A DNA stretch of 36,465 bases, taken from Actinomycetota bacterium (GTDB lineage: Bacteria; Actinomycetota; Actinomycetes; Streptosporangiales; Streptosporangiaceae). Positions 1-7,922 of this stretch are shown in pieces (position 1 is the stretch's first letter; every line of letters starts with the position of its first letter). Where the stretch lies: NCBI GenBank assembly GCA_021324595.1, contig JAJPIV010000004.1:1-36465 (forward strand), in the 5' to 3' direction. The notes under the pieces were generated by a model. It did no database searches. It saw only the letters and a list, made by a program, of their open reading frames with translations, and was not told the DNA's origin. A program made the position numbers and the translations under genes.

Positions 1-1002
1 GAGGACTCCGGCCCTGAGCCGGGCGAAGGACTCCGCCGCGATCGCCTCCTCGTACCGCTTCGTGGCAAAGTTCCTGCCCGACAGCAACGCGACGAGGTCG
101 CCCAGCTTGCCCCGATGGAACTCGGAGGTGAACGCGACGCGGAGCAAGTCGGTATACGCCGGGTCGTAGATGCCGTCCCTGGAGTCGGCGAGCCACCGCA
201 TCTTCTGGTAGTACTCCGACGCGATGAACGCCGGATCCGCGACCTTGAGGTGGTCGGCGAACTCGGGCGCGATGGCCAGGCGGCAGAAGTAGTCGATGGC
301 TTTTCGCAAGACGTTCCCGCCGTACGCCTCGTCGGCCGCGATCTTGGACATGACGAAATCGGCCTGCGACAACTCGGCGCCGGCGGAGTTGACCCGGATG
401 AAGATCTCGGTAACGGTCTCCACGTCCAGGTCCTCGGCCAAGTCGATCACGCCGACGTGGTTGTGCACGATGCCCTTCACGTTCTCCAGAGCCCGGTGTA
501 CAGCGACGCTGTCGGCATGGGGATTGTTCTCCACGTAGGCGTTGGTGATCGTCAGCAGGCTCGCCGTCGGCGTGAAGAGCTCAGACACGTCCCGGATCCA
601 GGACCTGTCCCTGCCGATGGCCGAGTTGGAGACCTCGAAGCGCTCCGTGCCGGGATGGAACGCGATTGTGATCCGGGTGGTGGCGTAGTCCCTGGTCAGG
701 ACCTGATGGCCGAGCAATGCCGCCATCAGCGCCGTCACCCTCTGCTGGCCGTCGATGAGTATCCGCTTCCCGGCGGACGGCGTGCCATCCTTCAGCCGGA
801 CGGTTGGATTGCGCCAGGCGATGAGGTACCCGACCGGATATCCGCGGTAAAGTGAATCAAGAAGATTACGAACCTTCGCCGCGTCCCAGACGAACGGGCG
901 CTGGATCTCGGGTATCGCTATTTCGCCAGATTTCACCCAGGTGAGCAGGGTCTCGATGGGGTGTGGCGTCACCGAGTAGCGCTGCGTGGGCATGGGCGTC
1001 AT
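1..1002 (-). CDS. DUF262 (GmrSD N-terminal-like) protein, 3' end cut by the window edge
   Basis: The complement of this stretch is open without a stop for 334 codons and runs off the left edge. Seen: near the N-terminus [10 protein letters not shown] (about residues 30-39), then SLYRGYPVG, then [12 protein letters not shown] with the DGQQR signature at 84-88. These are the hallmarks of the DUF262 domain, a ParB/sulfiredoxin-like nucleotidase fold found in GmrS/GmrSD-type restriction and phage-defence proteins. The usual C-terminal DUF1524 HNH nuclease half would lie beyond the edge, so whether it is present is unknown. The start is uncertain: ATG at 1002 is given; 993 and 1020 are in-frame alternatives and none has a strong ribosome site. 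Base composition is lower in GC than the genes to its right (35 of 60 bases in 301-360 against 44 of 60 in 8041-8100), which suggests acquired DNA. The opposite-strand open frames here are shadows. Confidence 0.85.
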   Translation of the reverse strand, partial: MTPMPTQRYSVTPHPIETLLTWVKSGEIAIPEIQRPFVWDAAKVRNLLDSLYRGYPVGYLIAWRNPTVRLKDGTPSAGKRILIDGQQRVTALMAALLGHQVLTRDYATTRITIAFHPGTERFEVSNSAIGRDRSWIRDVSELFTPTASLLTITNAYVENNPHADSVAVHRALENVKGIVHNHVGVIDLAEDLDVETVTEIFIRVNSAGAELSQADFVMSKIAADEAYGGNVLRKAIDYFCRLAIAPEFADHLKVADPAFIASEYYQKMRWLADSRDGIYDPAYTDLLRVAFTSEFHRGKLGDLVALLSGRNFATKRYEEAIAAESFARLRAGVL

Positions 1003-1119
1003 TCTCACACACCAGGGCATGGGCGGTCAGGCGGACGGCCGAACGGCCTCCGGGGCGGCAGGCGGACCGCCCGCCTCGGCATGGCCCGGCTCCGGTCCGC
1101 GCGGCCTGGCCGTGACCGC

Positions 1120-2337
1120 CTACCGGCCTGAGCCGAGGAACGGCGGCAGCCCGGAGACGATGTGCTCGGCGATCGCCATCGAGGCGGTGGCGGCCGGAGA
1201 GGGGGCGTTGCGCACCGCGGTGACCGCGCCGATCCGGTGGACGCGGAAGTCGTCGACGAGCGAGCCATCGGGATCGACGGCCTGGGCGCGCACCCCTGCC
1301 GGAGCGGGCTCGACATCCGACGGCTCCAGCCAGGGCAGGTAGCCGCGGGCCTGCGCGAGGAACGCGCGGCGGAAGGCCGAGCCGCGCATCTCGGCCAGGC
1401 CCGCCCGCCAGTTCCGCCGGGCCAGGCGGCGGAACGCGGGGGAGCCGGCCAGGCGGGCCAGGTGCCCGGCGGACACGTCCCGCCGGCGGTACCCCTGGCG
1501 GGCGAGCGCCAGCACCGCGTTCGGGCCGAGGTCGACGTCCCCGTCGATGCGCGGCGTGACGTGGATGCCGAGGAACGGGTAGGCCGGGTCGGGCACCGGG
1601 TAGATCAGGTGGCGCACCCGGCCGCGGGCATGCGGCCGCAGGCGCAGGTACTCCCCGCGGAACGGGACGATCTCCGGCGATGGCCCGTCCCCGGCGAGCC
1701 TGGCCACCAGGTCTCCGTGCAGGCCCGCGCAGATGACGAGGTGCGACAGGCGGTGCCGCTCGCCCGGCGTGATCACGTCCACGCCGCCGTCGCTCCGGCG
1801 CCGCACGCCGGTGACCGGCGTGCCGGTCAGCACGCGGCCGCCCGCGGCGGTGACGTCGGCGGCGAAGCTGCGCGCGATCGCGGGAAAATCGGTGATCGCC
1901 GTGGTCGGCGACCAGAGGGCGGCCAGCCCGGTCACCTCGGGCTCCAGCGCCGCTATGCCGCCGGGATCCAGCCAGCGCAACCCGGGCACGCCGTTCGCGA
2001 CCGCCCGCCGCTCGATCTCGCGCAGCCGCGCGACCTCGGCGTCGTTCCGGGCGACGACCAGCTTGCCCCGTTCGTCCCACGGCAGGCCGCGCTCGGCGCA
2101 GTACGCGCGCAGCAGCCCGACGCCGCGCCGGCACAGCACGGCCTTGGCCGACCCGGGCTGATAGTAGATGCCGGCGTGGGCGACCCCGGAGTTGTGCCCG
2201 GTCTGGTGGGCGGCGACGGCGCTCTCCTTCTCGAAGACCAGCACCGGCACGCCCGACCGGGCGAGCAGCCGGGCGACCGCGAGCCCGATGATTCCCGCCC
2301 CGGCCACCCCGGCAGGCAGGCCAGGCTCCCCGCCCAT
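1120..2337 (-). CDS. lhgO: L-2-hydroxyglutarate oxidase/dehydrogenase (LhgO-like)
   Basis: A 405-residue FAD-dependent oxidoreductase of the DAO superfamily, close to the usual LhgO length of about 400-420. The FAD-binding GAGIIG lies at residues 13-18 and the family motif HNSGVAHAGIYY at 48-59, followed by PGSAKAVLCRRG. This motif set is typical of enzymes that oxidise L-2-hydroxyglutarate to 2-oxoglutarate and pass electrons to the membrane quinone pool. The first beta strand before GAGIIG is poorly hydrophobic (GLPAGVAGAG), so the exact N-terminus is less certain than the rest. The gene starts 6 bases after the stop of the upstream MuiA-like gene, so the two are probably co-transcribed. 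The role could be repair of an accidental metabolite or, by context only, oxidation of another 2-hydroxy acid. Confidence 0.88.
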   Translation of the reverse strand: MGGEPGLPAGVAGAGIIGLAVARLLARSGVPVLVFEKESAVAAHQTGHNSGVAHAGIYYQPGSAKAVLCRRGVGLLRAYCAERGLPWDERGKLVVARNDAEVARLREIERRAVANGVPGLRWLDPGGIAALEPEVTGLAALWSPTTAITDFPAIARSFAADVTAAGGRVLTGTPVTGVRRRSDGGVDVITPGERHRLSHLVICAGLHGDLVARLAGDGPSPEIVPFRGEYLRLRPHARGRVRHLIYPVPDPAYPFLGIHVTPRIDGDVDLGPNAVLALARQGYRRRDVSAGHLARLAGSPAFRRLARRNWRAGLAEMRGSAFRRAFLAQARGYLPWLEPSDVEPAPAGVRAQAVDPDGSLVDDFRVHRIGAVTAVRNAPSPAATASMAIAEHIVSGLPPFLGSGR

Positions 2338-2343
2338 CAGGGC

Positions 2344-3942
2344 CTACAGGCCGGCGACGGTGACCGCCGCCGGGTGCTCGACCGTGAACCTGTGCCGGAT
2401 CACTCCCGACCGGCCAGGCGCCAGCGAGCGCGTCCAGCTCAGTTCCCCGAGGTCGGTCTGCTCGGCGGGGGCCCGGCTGGTCTCGCGCAGCCGGACCTTG
2501 ATGTCGCCGTCGGTGGAGACCGGGATGTGGTCGCGGACGGTGACCGTGGCCGGGCCGTTCCGGTGGTTCGACACAGAGATCTCGTGGGCCATGTCGATGG
2601 TGCGGATGGCCCCGAGCACCGCCTTGCTCACCTGGCGCCGCAGCAGCCGCCGCTCGATCCGCACCTGGTCATCAACCCCCAGCCGCAGCTCGAACTCCTC
2701 GCCCGGGGCGACCGTCGCCAGGGTCGTCTCGCCCGTGAACTGCCCGTCGCTGAAGAGCCTGGCGCGGCCGGGAAGGAGCAGCCAGGGCGATGAGTTGGTG
2801 ACGGTGGCGCGCAGGTAGGCCTCGGCGGCCAGGGCCGGGACCGTGAGGTGGCTCACGGCGGCGTGGAGGTCGAACCGGGCGATCGTGGTCGTGCGCGGCG
2901 CCCCGCCCGAGGGCACCGCGACCGGGCGGGTCACCCGGTAGGTCACGCTGGCTCCCGACTCGCCGCGCTCGGTGGTCAGCGGCGCGCCGGCGGTCTCGGG
3001 CACGACCGGCGCACGCGAGGTCCTGGCCGTGAGCGTCCGCTCGGGCGCCGCCCCCGCCGGGGGGCCGCCCGGCATGATCCTGGGCATGGCACCGACCGGC
3101 GGCGACGGCGCCGGCCGCGCCGGGCGGCCGATGTACCAGGGGCGCAGCTCCGGCAGGGCCTGGTGGGCGCCGCGGCGCGTGGTGGAGAGCGTGAGCTCTG
3201 CCTCCGGCCAGTCCTCCCCGGTGCGCTGGGTGACCTCGGCGAGGTAGCCCACGGCGAGCCGTTCCCCGCTCAGGGCGATGTCGTACAGCGGCTGCCAGGA
3301 CGCGTCGGCGACGTGGTAGCTCAGGTCCACCCGGGCGCTGGTCGGCTCGCGCGCCTCGATCGTGGCGCGGATTTCGAGCCGCTGGGCTGGCCCGGGCCGC
3401 TTCTCGGCGTCAGCCAGGCGGCGCTCCGCCGCGTCCAGCTCGCGCTGGGCCGATCTCTTGCGGGCGGTGATCTCGCGCAGGCGTCCCAGAGCCGCGGCCG
3501 TGCTCGCGGACAGGTGGTCGGCCATCGCCGACAGGTCGGCGTGCCCGGCCCGGCCCGCGCTCACCGCCCGGGCCATCGCGGCGGCGGCTGCCTGGGCCAG
3601 GTGGCCGGCGAATCCCAGCCGCGCCTGCTCGGCGGCGGCCTCGTCGTCGAGCTCCTGGACCGCGTCCCGCCAGCGCTCCGCTTCGGACCGCAGGCGAGCG
3701 ATCTCCCCGCGGAGCGGATCCGCGCTGAACTCGCGCCTGGCCTCCACGTCGAGCAGCGCGGCGGCGCCGCCGCGCACGGCCACCCGGACCGAGGCGGGAT
3801 CGGCGGTGGCCGGCAGCCCGCCCGCGACGACCACGCCGAGCCCGGGCGCAAGGCGCACCTCGCCAGAGCGGAGCACCCTCGCGCCGTCCGGGAAGACGGT
3901 CACCGCGCTGACCGGCGCCACGAGCGCGATCTGGTCCGGCAT
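2344..3942 (-). CDS. MuiA-like protein (DUF4140 + DUF4139)
   Basis: About 532 residues. The N-terminus carries VTVFPDGARVLRSGEV, a clear DUF4140 start (roughly residues 5-100). A central helical, probably coiled-coil stretch rich in Glu, Arg and Ala spans about 85-185. The C-terminal half is DUF4139, opening with VDLSYHVADASWQPLYDIAL and containing a Pro/Gly-rich loop near 265-330. Bacterial members are called 'mucoidy inhibitor MuiA family'; the molecular function is unknown. I chose ATG 3942 because it places GGAGCGAGGG just upstream and starts at the conserved domain; a longer open frame reaching further upstream only reads through the preceding gene in another phase. No signal peptide or membrane segment is visible. 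It sits between the His-rich membrane protein and lhgO, all on one strand with short gaps. Confidence 0.85.
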   Translation of the reverse strand: MPDQIALVAPVSAVTVFPDGARVLRSGEVRLAPGLGVVVAGGLPATADPASVRVAVRGGAAALLDVEARREFSADPLRGEIARLRSEAERWRDAVQELDDEAAAEQARLGFAGHLAQAAAAAMARAVSAGRAGHADLSAMADHLSASTAAALGRLREITARKRSAQRELDAAERRLADAEKRPGPAQRLEIRATIEAREPTSARVDLSYHVADASWQPLYDIALSGERLAVGYLAEVTQRTGEDWPEAELTLSTTRRGAHQALPELRPWYIGRPARPAPSPPVGAMPRIMPGGPPAGAAPERTLTARTSRAPVVPETAGAPLTTERGESGASVTYRVTRPVAVPSGGAPRTTTIARFDLHAAVSHLTVPALAAEAYLRATVTNSSPWLLLPGRARLFSDGQFTGETTLATVAPGEEFELRLGVDDQVRIERRLLRRQVSKAVLGAIRTIDMAHEISVSNHRNGPATVTVRDHIPVSTDGDIKVRLRETSRAPAEQTDLGELSWTRSLAPGRSGVIRHRFTVEHPAAVTVAGL

Positions 3943-3958
3943 CCCTCGCTCCCTCGCG

Positions 3959-4789
3959 CTACAGGCCGGGCGGGAACGTGATCCGCACCGGGGCGACCAG
4001 CGGCGCGCCGACCTCCAGCTGGATCTGCGCGTGCGCGGTGAGCGGGATGTCCCGCGGGTTCCCCCGGTAGACCTTGCCGTCGTAGAGCGCCACGACCAGG
4101 CCCTTGACCGGGCCGAGGACCCCCGGGCCGAGCGGCTGGCCCCACTCGTCGAAGAACTCGCCGAGGGTGTACGTCCGCCGCACCGGCGACTCGATGTGGA
4201 TGATCCCATCGGGAGCGTGCGTGTGCAGCCAGTACAGGCACCGCCCGCCGGCCGCGACCGGCCCCTGTGCGGTGTCCTGCGCCCGCGAGCCCGGGATGCC
4301 GATGCCGGCGGGTACCTGGCGGGCCTGGCCGTTCACGAAGATGGTCAGGTGCGCGTGGATGTGGAAGAGCAGCTGCTCGCTGGTCTGGCAGGAGATGTGA
4401 TCCACCGTCCCGCCCGAGGCGCCCGCCGCGGTGCCGGCCAGGGCCGGGGCGGCCGGGATGGGCACCCCCTCGAAGCTGTCGCTGCCCGGGGGCGGCGGGG
4501 ACCGCAGCGGCCCGAGGGCGCTCAGGGGGCTGAGCGGCAGGCGCGGCGGGACGCCGGATCCCGCCGCCCGGCTGCCGGGACTGCCCCGGACGAGCGCCAG
4601 CGCGACCACGGCCACGATCGCCGCGACGGCCACGGCCGTCCCGGCCCCGGCCAGCAGCCTGCGCCGGCGTGCGCGCCGGGCCTGCTCGGCCCGCATCCTC
4701 GCGACCTTCTCCCGGGCGGCGCGCCCCGCGCCAGTGGCGGCGCGCCCGCGCCGCCCGCGTCCGCGCCGGTCTCCTGCCGCCTGTGACAC
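3959..4789 (-). CDS. Membrane-anchored His-rich extracytoplasmic protein
   Basis: 276 residues from GTG 4789, chosen because GAGGAG lies 8 bases upstream and the first residues (MSQAAGDRRGRGRR) resemble the basic cytoplasmic tails of actinobacterial membrane-anchored proteins. A basic tail (1-44), one hydrophobic helix (about 45-67) and a Pro/Gly-rich linker precede a compact domain from about 130. This domain has HIHAHLTIFVNG (His 143, 145, 147), CLYWLHTHAPDGIIHIESP (His 189, 191, 198) and YTLGEFFDEWGQPL, plus Cys 134 and Cys 184. The layout is that of a type II membrane protein with an outside domain. The cluster of His residues suggests a metal site and the two Cys could pair, but both are inference. 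The family is widespread in actinobacteria and I know no assigned function. It precedes the MuiA-like gene by 16 bases, so they form one operon. Confidence 0.75.
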   Translation of the reverse strand: MSQAAGDRRGRGRRGRAATGAGRAAREKVARMRAEQARRARRRRLLAGAGTAVAVAAIVAVVALALVRGSPGSRAAGSGVPPRLPLSPLSALGPLRSPPPPGSDSFEGVPIPAAPALAGTAAGASGGTVDHISCQTSEQLLFHIHAHLTIFVNGQARQVPAGIGIPGSRAQDTAQGPVAAGGRCLYWLHTHAPDGIIHIESPVRRTYTLGEFFDEWGQPLGPGVLGPVKGLVVALYDGKVYRGNPRDIPLTAHAQIQLEVGAPLVAPVRITFPPGL

Positions 4790-4843
4790 GCCGTCATCTC
4801 CTCGCCGACGCGGAAAGCCGATGCCCGGCATCCAGGCTAGGGC

Positions 4844-4887
4844 CTGCCGGCCGCCGGGGCGCCACCTGCCGGCCGCCGGGGCGCCGC
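4844..4887. repeat. Tandem 22-bp GC-rich duplication
   Basis: The unit CTGCCGGCCGCCGGGGCG plus four bases occurs twice back to back (4844-4865 and 4866-4887) with one mismatch, and a degraded third start follows at 4888. It lies in the spacer between the CocE-like gene and the His-rich protein gene. It is one of several 20-22 bp duplications in spacers of this window. Confidence 0.9.
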
Positions 4888-4912
4888 TTGCCGGCGACCG
4901 GCGAGGCCGCGG

Positions 4913-6976
4913 TCAGTGGCCGTCCCGGCGGAACCGCCGCTCCCAGTGGCGCTCGCGGATCAGCACGCCGTCGCGGCGCAGCTGGCGGCGGAACGAGTAG
5001 CGCAGGCACTGCTCGTCCCCGGCCAGCTCGAGCACCGAGGTGAGCTCGAGGATCCGGTCCGCTAGGCGTATCTGGGTGCGGGCCTCGCCCCGGGCGGACG
5101 CGAGCGCCGGCTGGTCGTCGGCGACCCGGTACTCCAGGTGCTCCTCGTCCGTCACGGTGCCCCAGCCGAACTTCGTCCCCGCCGCCCCGCGCCAGCAGGC
5201 CACTGCGGCCCCCGTGCCGTCGCGGGTCACCGACCAGCGGACGGGGAGCATGTCCCCCCATGCCCGAACGCCCGGGGGCCCGTCGGCGGGCTCGGGCGGC
5301 GGGAAACCCGGCCCGGGCCGGCCGGGCGCCGGGGCGGGAGGTACGACGGGCAGCACCAGCCTGGTCGCCCCGGGCCCGAGGCGGACCGTCGCGGTCGCCG
5401 GGCGCGGGGTCGGCCAGATCATCGGCCACAGCGCGTTGGAGATCGCCAGCCGGATCCGGTGGCCCCGGGGGAACACCCAGGACGCCGCGTGCATCTGGAT
5501 CGGCAGCCAGTCGGACGCCGGCCCGGAGCCGGACCCGCCCGGCCCGGAGCCGCCGTTGCCGGCGCCCGGGGCGGGGGCGTCCTGGGCCGGAGCGTCCTGG
5601 GCGGGAGCGGCCGGGTCGCGGGCCGGGTCCGGCCGCCCGGGCCGGCCCGCCCCGGTGACCAGGGTGGACGTGCCGTCCGGCGCGACGTCGCAGATCCGGG
5701 CGAACCAGTTCAGCGGCGTGGCGTCCGCCGTCCCGTACACCTCGGCCAGGGGGAAGCCGAGGATCTCCACATCCTCCGGCAGGGGCGCCGTGTCGAACGT
5801 GAGGCAGAAGGCGTCGGTGCCGCGCTGGTCCGGGGTGAGCTCGCCCCACCAGTGCCCGGCCTCCGTCCCCGCCGAGGGCACGTACCGCAGGCGCGCCGGC
5901 TCCGCCGGCCCGGGCTCGCCGGCCAGCGTGCGGTCCCCGCGGCAGTACAGCACCAGCTGCCTGGACCGGGCGGGGGGCAGTGCGTCCTCGTGCCGCCAGT
6001 GGCCCGGCAGCTCGGCCAGGCCGGGATCGGGCGGGCGCCACCGCTGCACGTAGACGGTGACCGGCGGCTCCGTGAGCAGGCCGGTGTCGATCCCCTTCAG
6101 CCAGTGATCCCACCAGCGGACGGCCTCGGCCCGCCACTCGATCGCCGGCCCCGGCACCGCGTCGTGCGGGAACGAGTGGTTCCACGGCCCGATGAGCGCC
6201 CGGACCGGGGCGGGAACCGCGGCGAGCATCCGGGGCACGGAGTCGCGGTAGCCGTCCCACCAGCCCCCGACCAGGAACGCGGGCACGTGCAGCCGCGAAT
6301 AATCGGGCCGCAGCGAGGCACGCCGCCAGTAGGGGCCGTCCTGCTGGTGGCCCAGCCAGGCCGCCAGCCACGGCTCGGCGTCGAAGCGCCTCCCCAGGAT
6401 GTCCTCTTCCAGCGGGAACTCCGGCGCCGGGGGGAGCGCGTTCAGGTGGTCGATCGTCAGCGCGTACTCGTCCAGGTGGAGCAGCCCGTCGATGTAGTGG
6501 ACGTCGTCGTGGAACAGGTCGTCGGAGGCGTCCACCGCGATGATCGCCCGCAGCGCCGGGGGCTCGCGCATCGCGACCTGGATCGCGTTGAAGCCGCCCC
6601 ATGAGATGCCCCACATGCCGACCGCGCCGCTGCACCATGGCTGATCGGCGAGCCAGGCGATCACCGCCTCCGCGTCGGCCAGCTCCTGCTCGGTGTACTC
6701 CCCGGCGGGCAGGTCGCCCTGGCTGCGCCCGGTGCCCCGGATGTCCACGCGCGCGCCCGCGTACCCGCGCGCGGTGAGGTAGGCGTAGAGCCGGAAGTCG
6801 CGGACGGCCATCTGATCGTCCTTGCGGTACGGCAGGTACTCCAGGATCGCCGGGACCCGCGCGGTGCCGGCGTCCGGCGGCAGGTACAGGGTCGCGGCCA
6901 GCCTCACCCCGTCCGGCATCGGGATCCACGCCTCGCGGACCGTCATGGCCGGGCTCGCCGGAGCGCCCCCGCTCAC
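4913..6976 (-). CDS. CocE/NonD family serine hydrolase (S15-type)
   Basis: 687 residues from GTG 6976, chosen because it overlaps the tetR stop as GTGA and has GGAGGG 8 bases upstream. The alpha/beta-hydrolase domain starts at about residue 12 (REAWIPMPDGVRLAATLYLP). The nucleophile is Ser126 in GISWGG, the acid is probably Asp241 in GGWWDGYRDSVPRM, and the His is probably His267 in GPWNHSFPH. A C-terminal jelly-roll domain typical of X-Pro dipeptidyl-peptidase C domains follows from about 390 (FCLTFDTAPLPEDVEILG). The jelly-roll carries an extra disordered Ala/Pro/Gln/Asp and Gly/Ser loop with repeated PAQDA units. The family hydrolyses esters or amides (cocaine esterase, X-Pro peptidases, acylases); the substrate here is unknown. 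Translational coupling to the TetR regulator suggests control together with the divergent uptake and oxidation operon. Confidence 0.92.
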   Translation of the reverse strand: MSGGAPASPAMTVREAWIPMPDGVRLAATLYLPPDAGTARVPAILEYLPYRKDDQMAVRDFRLYAYLTARGYAGARVDIRGTGRSQGDLPAGEYTEQELADAEAVIAWLADQPWCSGAVGMWGISWGGFNAIQVAMREPPALRAIIAVDASDDLFHDDVHYIDGLLHLDEYALTIDHLNALPPAPEFPLEEDILGRRFDAEPWLAAWLGHQQDGPYWRRASLRPDYSRLHVPAFLVGGWWDGYRDSVPRMLAAVPAPVRALIGPWNHSFPHDAVPGPAIEWRAEAVRWWDHWLKGIDTGLLTEPPVTVYVQRWRPPDPGLAELPGHWRHEDALPPARSRQLVLYCRGDRTLAGEPGPAEPARLRYVPSAGTEAGHWWGELTPDQRGTDAFCLTFDTAPLPEDVEILGFPLAEVYGTADATPLNWFARICDVAPDGTSTLVTGAGRPGRPDPARDPAAPAQDAPAQDAPAPGAGNGGSGPGGSGSGPASDWLPIQMHAASWVFPRGHRIRLAISNALWPMIWPTPRPATATVRLGPGATRLVLPVVPPAPAPGRPGPGFPPPEPADGPPGVRAWGDMLPVRWSVTRDGTGAAVACWRGAAGTKFGWGTVTDEEHLEYRVADDQPALASARGEARTQIRLADRILELTSVLELAGDEQCLRYSFRRQLRRDGVLIRERHWERRFRRDGH

Positions 6977-7761
6977 CGGGCGCCCTCCGGCGCGGGCGGG
7001 GACGGCTCCCGGCCGCCTGGGCCCGGGGCGCCGGGCGGCGGCGAGATGGCGCTGCGCAGCAGCTCCACGAACTGCCGCACCCGGCGCTCGCGCAGCTCGG
7101 CGGACTGGCTGAAGTACCCGAACAGGCCCGGGTCGAGCTCCTCGGTGACGATCGCGTCCTGGCACCGCTCGACCATCCAGTCCACGGCCGAGACGATCAG
7201 GTCGAGCTCGATGTCGCACCTGACCTCGCCGCGCTCCACGCCGAAGCGCACGAAGTCCCGGGTGCCATAGGGATCCTCGCGCTGCATGTACCGGGTGATC
7301 TCGCGCTTGAGCGCCAGGTCGGTGCAGTAGCCGCCGATCAGCGCCACCCGGTACGGCACCCAGTCCTCGCCGATCATGTGCGGCGTCGCGTCCAGCCAGT
7401 ACCGGATCGTCGCGAAGAAGCCCTGGCTGAGCACCTCGGGCGGGGCGTCGAGGTAGCGGCTGAACGACCGGGTGGCCGCCTGGTAGGCGGCCAGGAAGAG
7501 CCCGGCCTTGCTGCCGAAGTACCCGAAGACGGCGCCCTTGGACACCCCGGCCGCGGCCGCGATCTCATCGGCCCGCGTCCCCTCGTAGCCGCGGCTGGCG
7601 AAGTGCTCCATCGCCACGGCGATGATCCGCTCCCGCTTGGCCCGCTGCCGCCCGGCCGCCCGGGCCGGCCGCCATCCGCCCCGCGCCTGCCCCGGCGCCG
7701 CGGCAGGCGCCAGGACGGGCTGGCCCGCCCGGGCCCGAACCGTTGATTGACCGTTGGTCAT
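6973..7761 (-). CDS. TetR family transcriptional regulator
   Basis: 262 residues from ATG 7761. An in-frame ATG at 7788 would add nine residues but has no ribosome site, while 7761 has GGGGA about 10 bases upstream. After a low-complexity N-terminal 40 residues comes the helix-turn-helix domain: RERIIAVAMEHFASRGYEG, then EIAAAAGVSKGAVFGYFGSKAGLF. The ligand-binding domain is helical with no recognisable subfamily. The start codon overlaps an inverted repeat TGACC-GTT-GGTCA that may be its own operator. The gene is divergent from the nine-gene oxidoreductase/ABC operon and coupled by GTGA to the CocE-like hydrolase, so it most likely represses both in the absence of a substrate-related ligand. 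The ligand cannot be predicted. Confidence 0.9.
   Translation of the reverse strand: MTNGQSTVRARAGQPVLAPAAAPGQARGGWRPARAAGRQRAKRERIIAVAMEHFASRGYEGTRADEIAAAAGVSKGAVFGYFGSKAGLFLAAYQAATRSFSRYLDAPPEVLSQGFFATIRYWLDATPHMIGEDWVPYRVALIGGYCTDLALKREITRYMQREDPYGTRDFVRFGVERGEVRCDIELDLIVSAVDWMVERCQDAIVTEELDPGLFGYFSQSAELRERRVRQFVELLRSAISPPPGAPGPGGREPSPPAPEGAR
7748..7760. promoter_or_regulatory. Candidate TetR operator, site 1
   Basis: TGACCGTTGGTCA is a perfect inverted repeat with 5-base arms and a 3-base centre. It overlaps the probable tetR start codon. A near copy lies at 7867-7879. The assignment as an operator is inference from position and repetition. Confidence 0.4.
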
Positions 7762-7781
7762 AAAACTGCCGTCCCCATCGA

Positions 7782-7810
7782 TTGACATACATGGTATCGA
7801 GGCCGATTAT
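7782..7810 (+). promoter_or_regulatory. Promoter for the oxidoreductase/ABC operon
   Basis: TTGACA at 7782-7787 matches the -35 consensus exactly; GATTAT at 7805-7810 matches the -10 at four of six places, with a 17-base spacer. Transcription would start near 7817, leaving about 105 bases of leader before the TTG start at 7923. Confidence 0.5.
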
Positions 7811-7814
7811 CACA
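7806..7814 (-). promoter_or_regulatory. Extended -10 for tetR
   Basis: On the complement the sequence reads TGTGATAAT, an extended -10 with five of six matches to TATAAT. No good -35 is seen. It overlaps the -10 of the divergent promoter, so the two promoters would compete or be controlled together. Confidence 0.4.
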
Positions 7815-7866
7815 AGCTAATACGGAGTGAAGTACCCGTGCGAGGCAACGAGCGGAGGCAACTGGC

Positions 7867-7879
7867 AGACCTTCGGTCA
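7867..7879. promoter_or_regulatory. Candidate TetR operator site 2 / leader hairpin
   Basis: AGACCTTCGGTCA repeats the GACC-N3-GGTC form of site 1, 119 bases away. As RNA it forms a GACC-TTC-GGTC stem, extendable with AACT (7860-7863) pairing to AGTT (7879-7882), followed by TT. It could therefore be an operator, a weak attenuator, or both. Confidence 0.35.
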
Positions 7880-7922
7880 GTTTTGCGGATGCGGGCGCGT
7901 GCCCGGCCAGGGAGGGCGGTCG

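Noticed and set aside
115-855. Forward-strand open frame of 246 codons over the left-edge region
   Set aside because: It is antisense to the DUF262 gene, has Arg/Gly/Asp/Val-rich shadow composition and no family motif.
1162-2793. Long forward open frame (543 codons) across lhgO and the MuiA-like gene
   Set aside because: It spans two genes on the opposite strand whose motifs are clear; its translation is Gly/Arg/Ala/Pro-rich GC noise.
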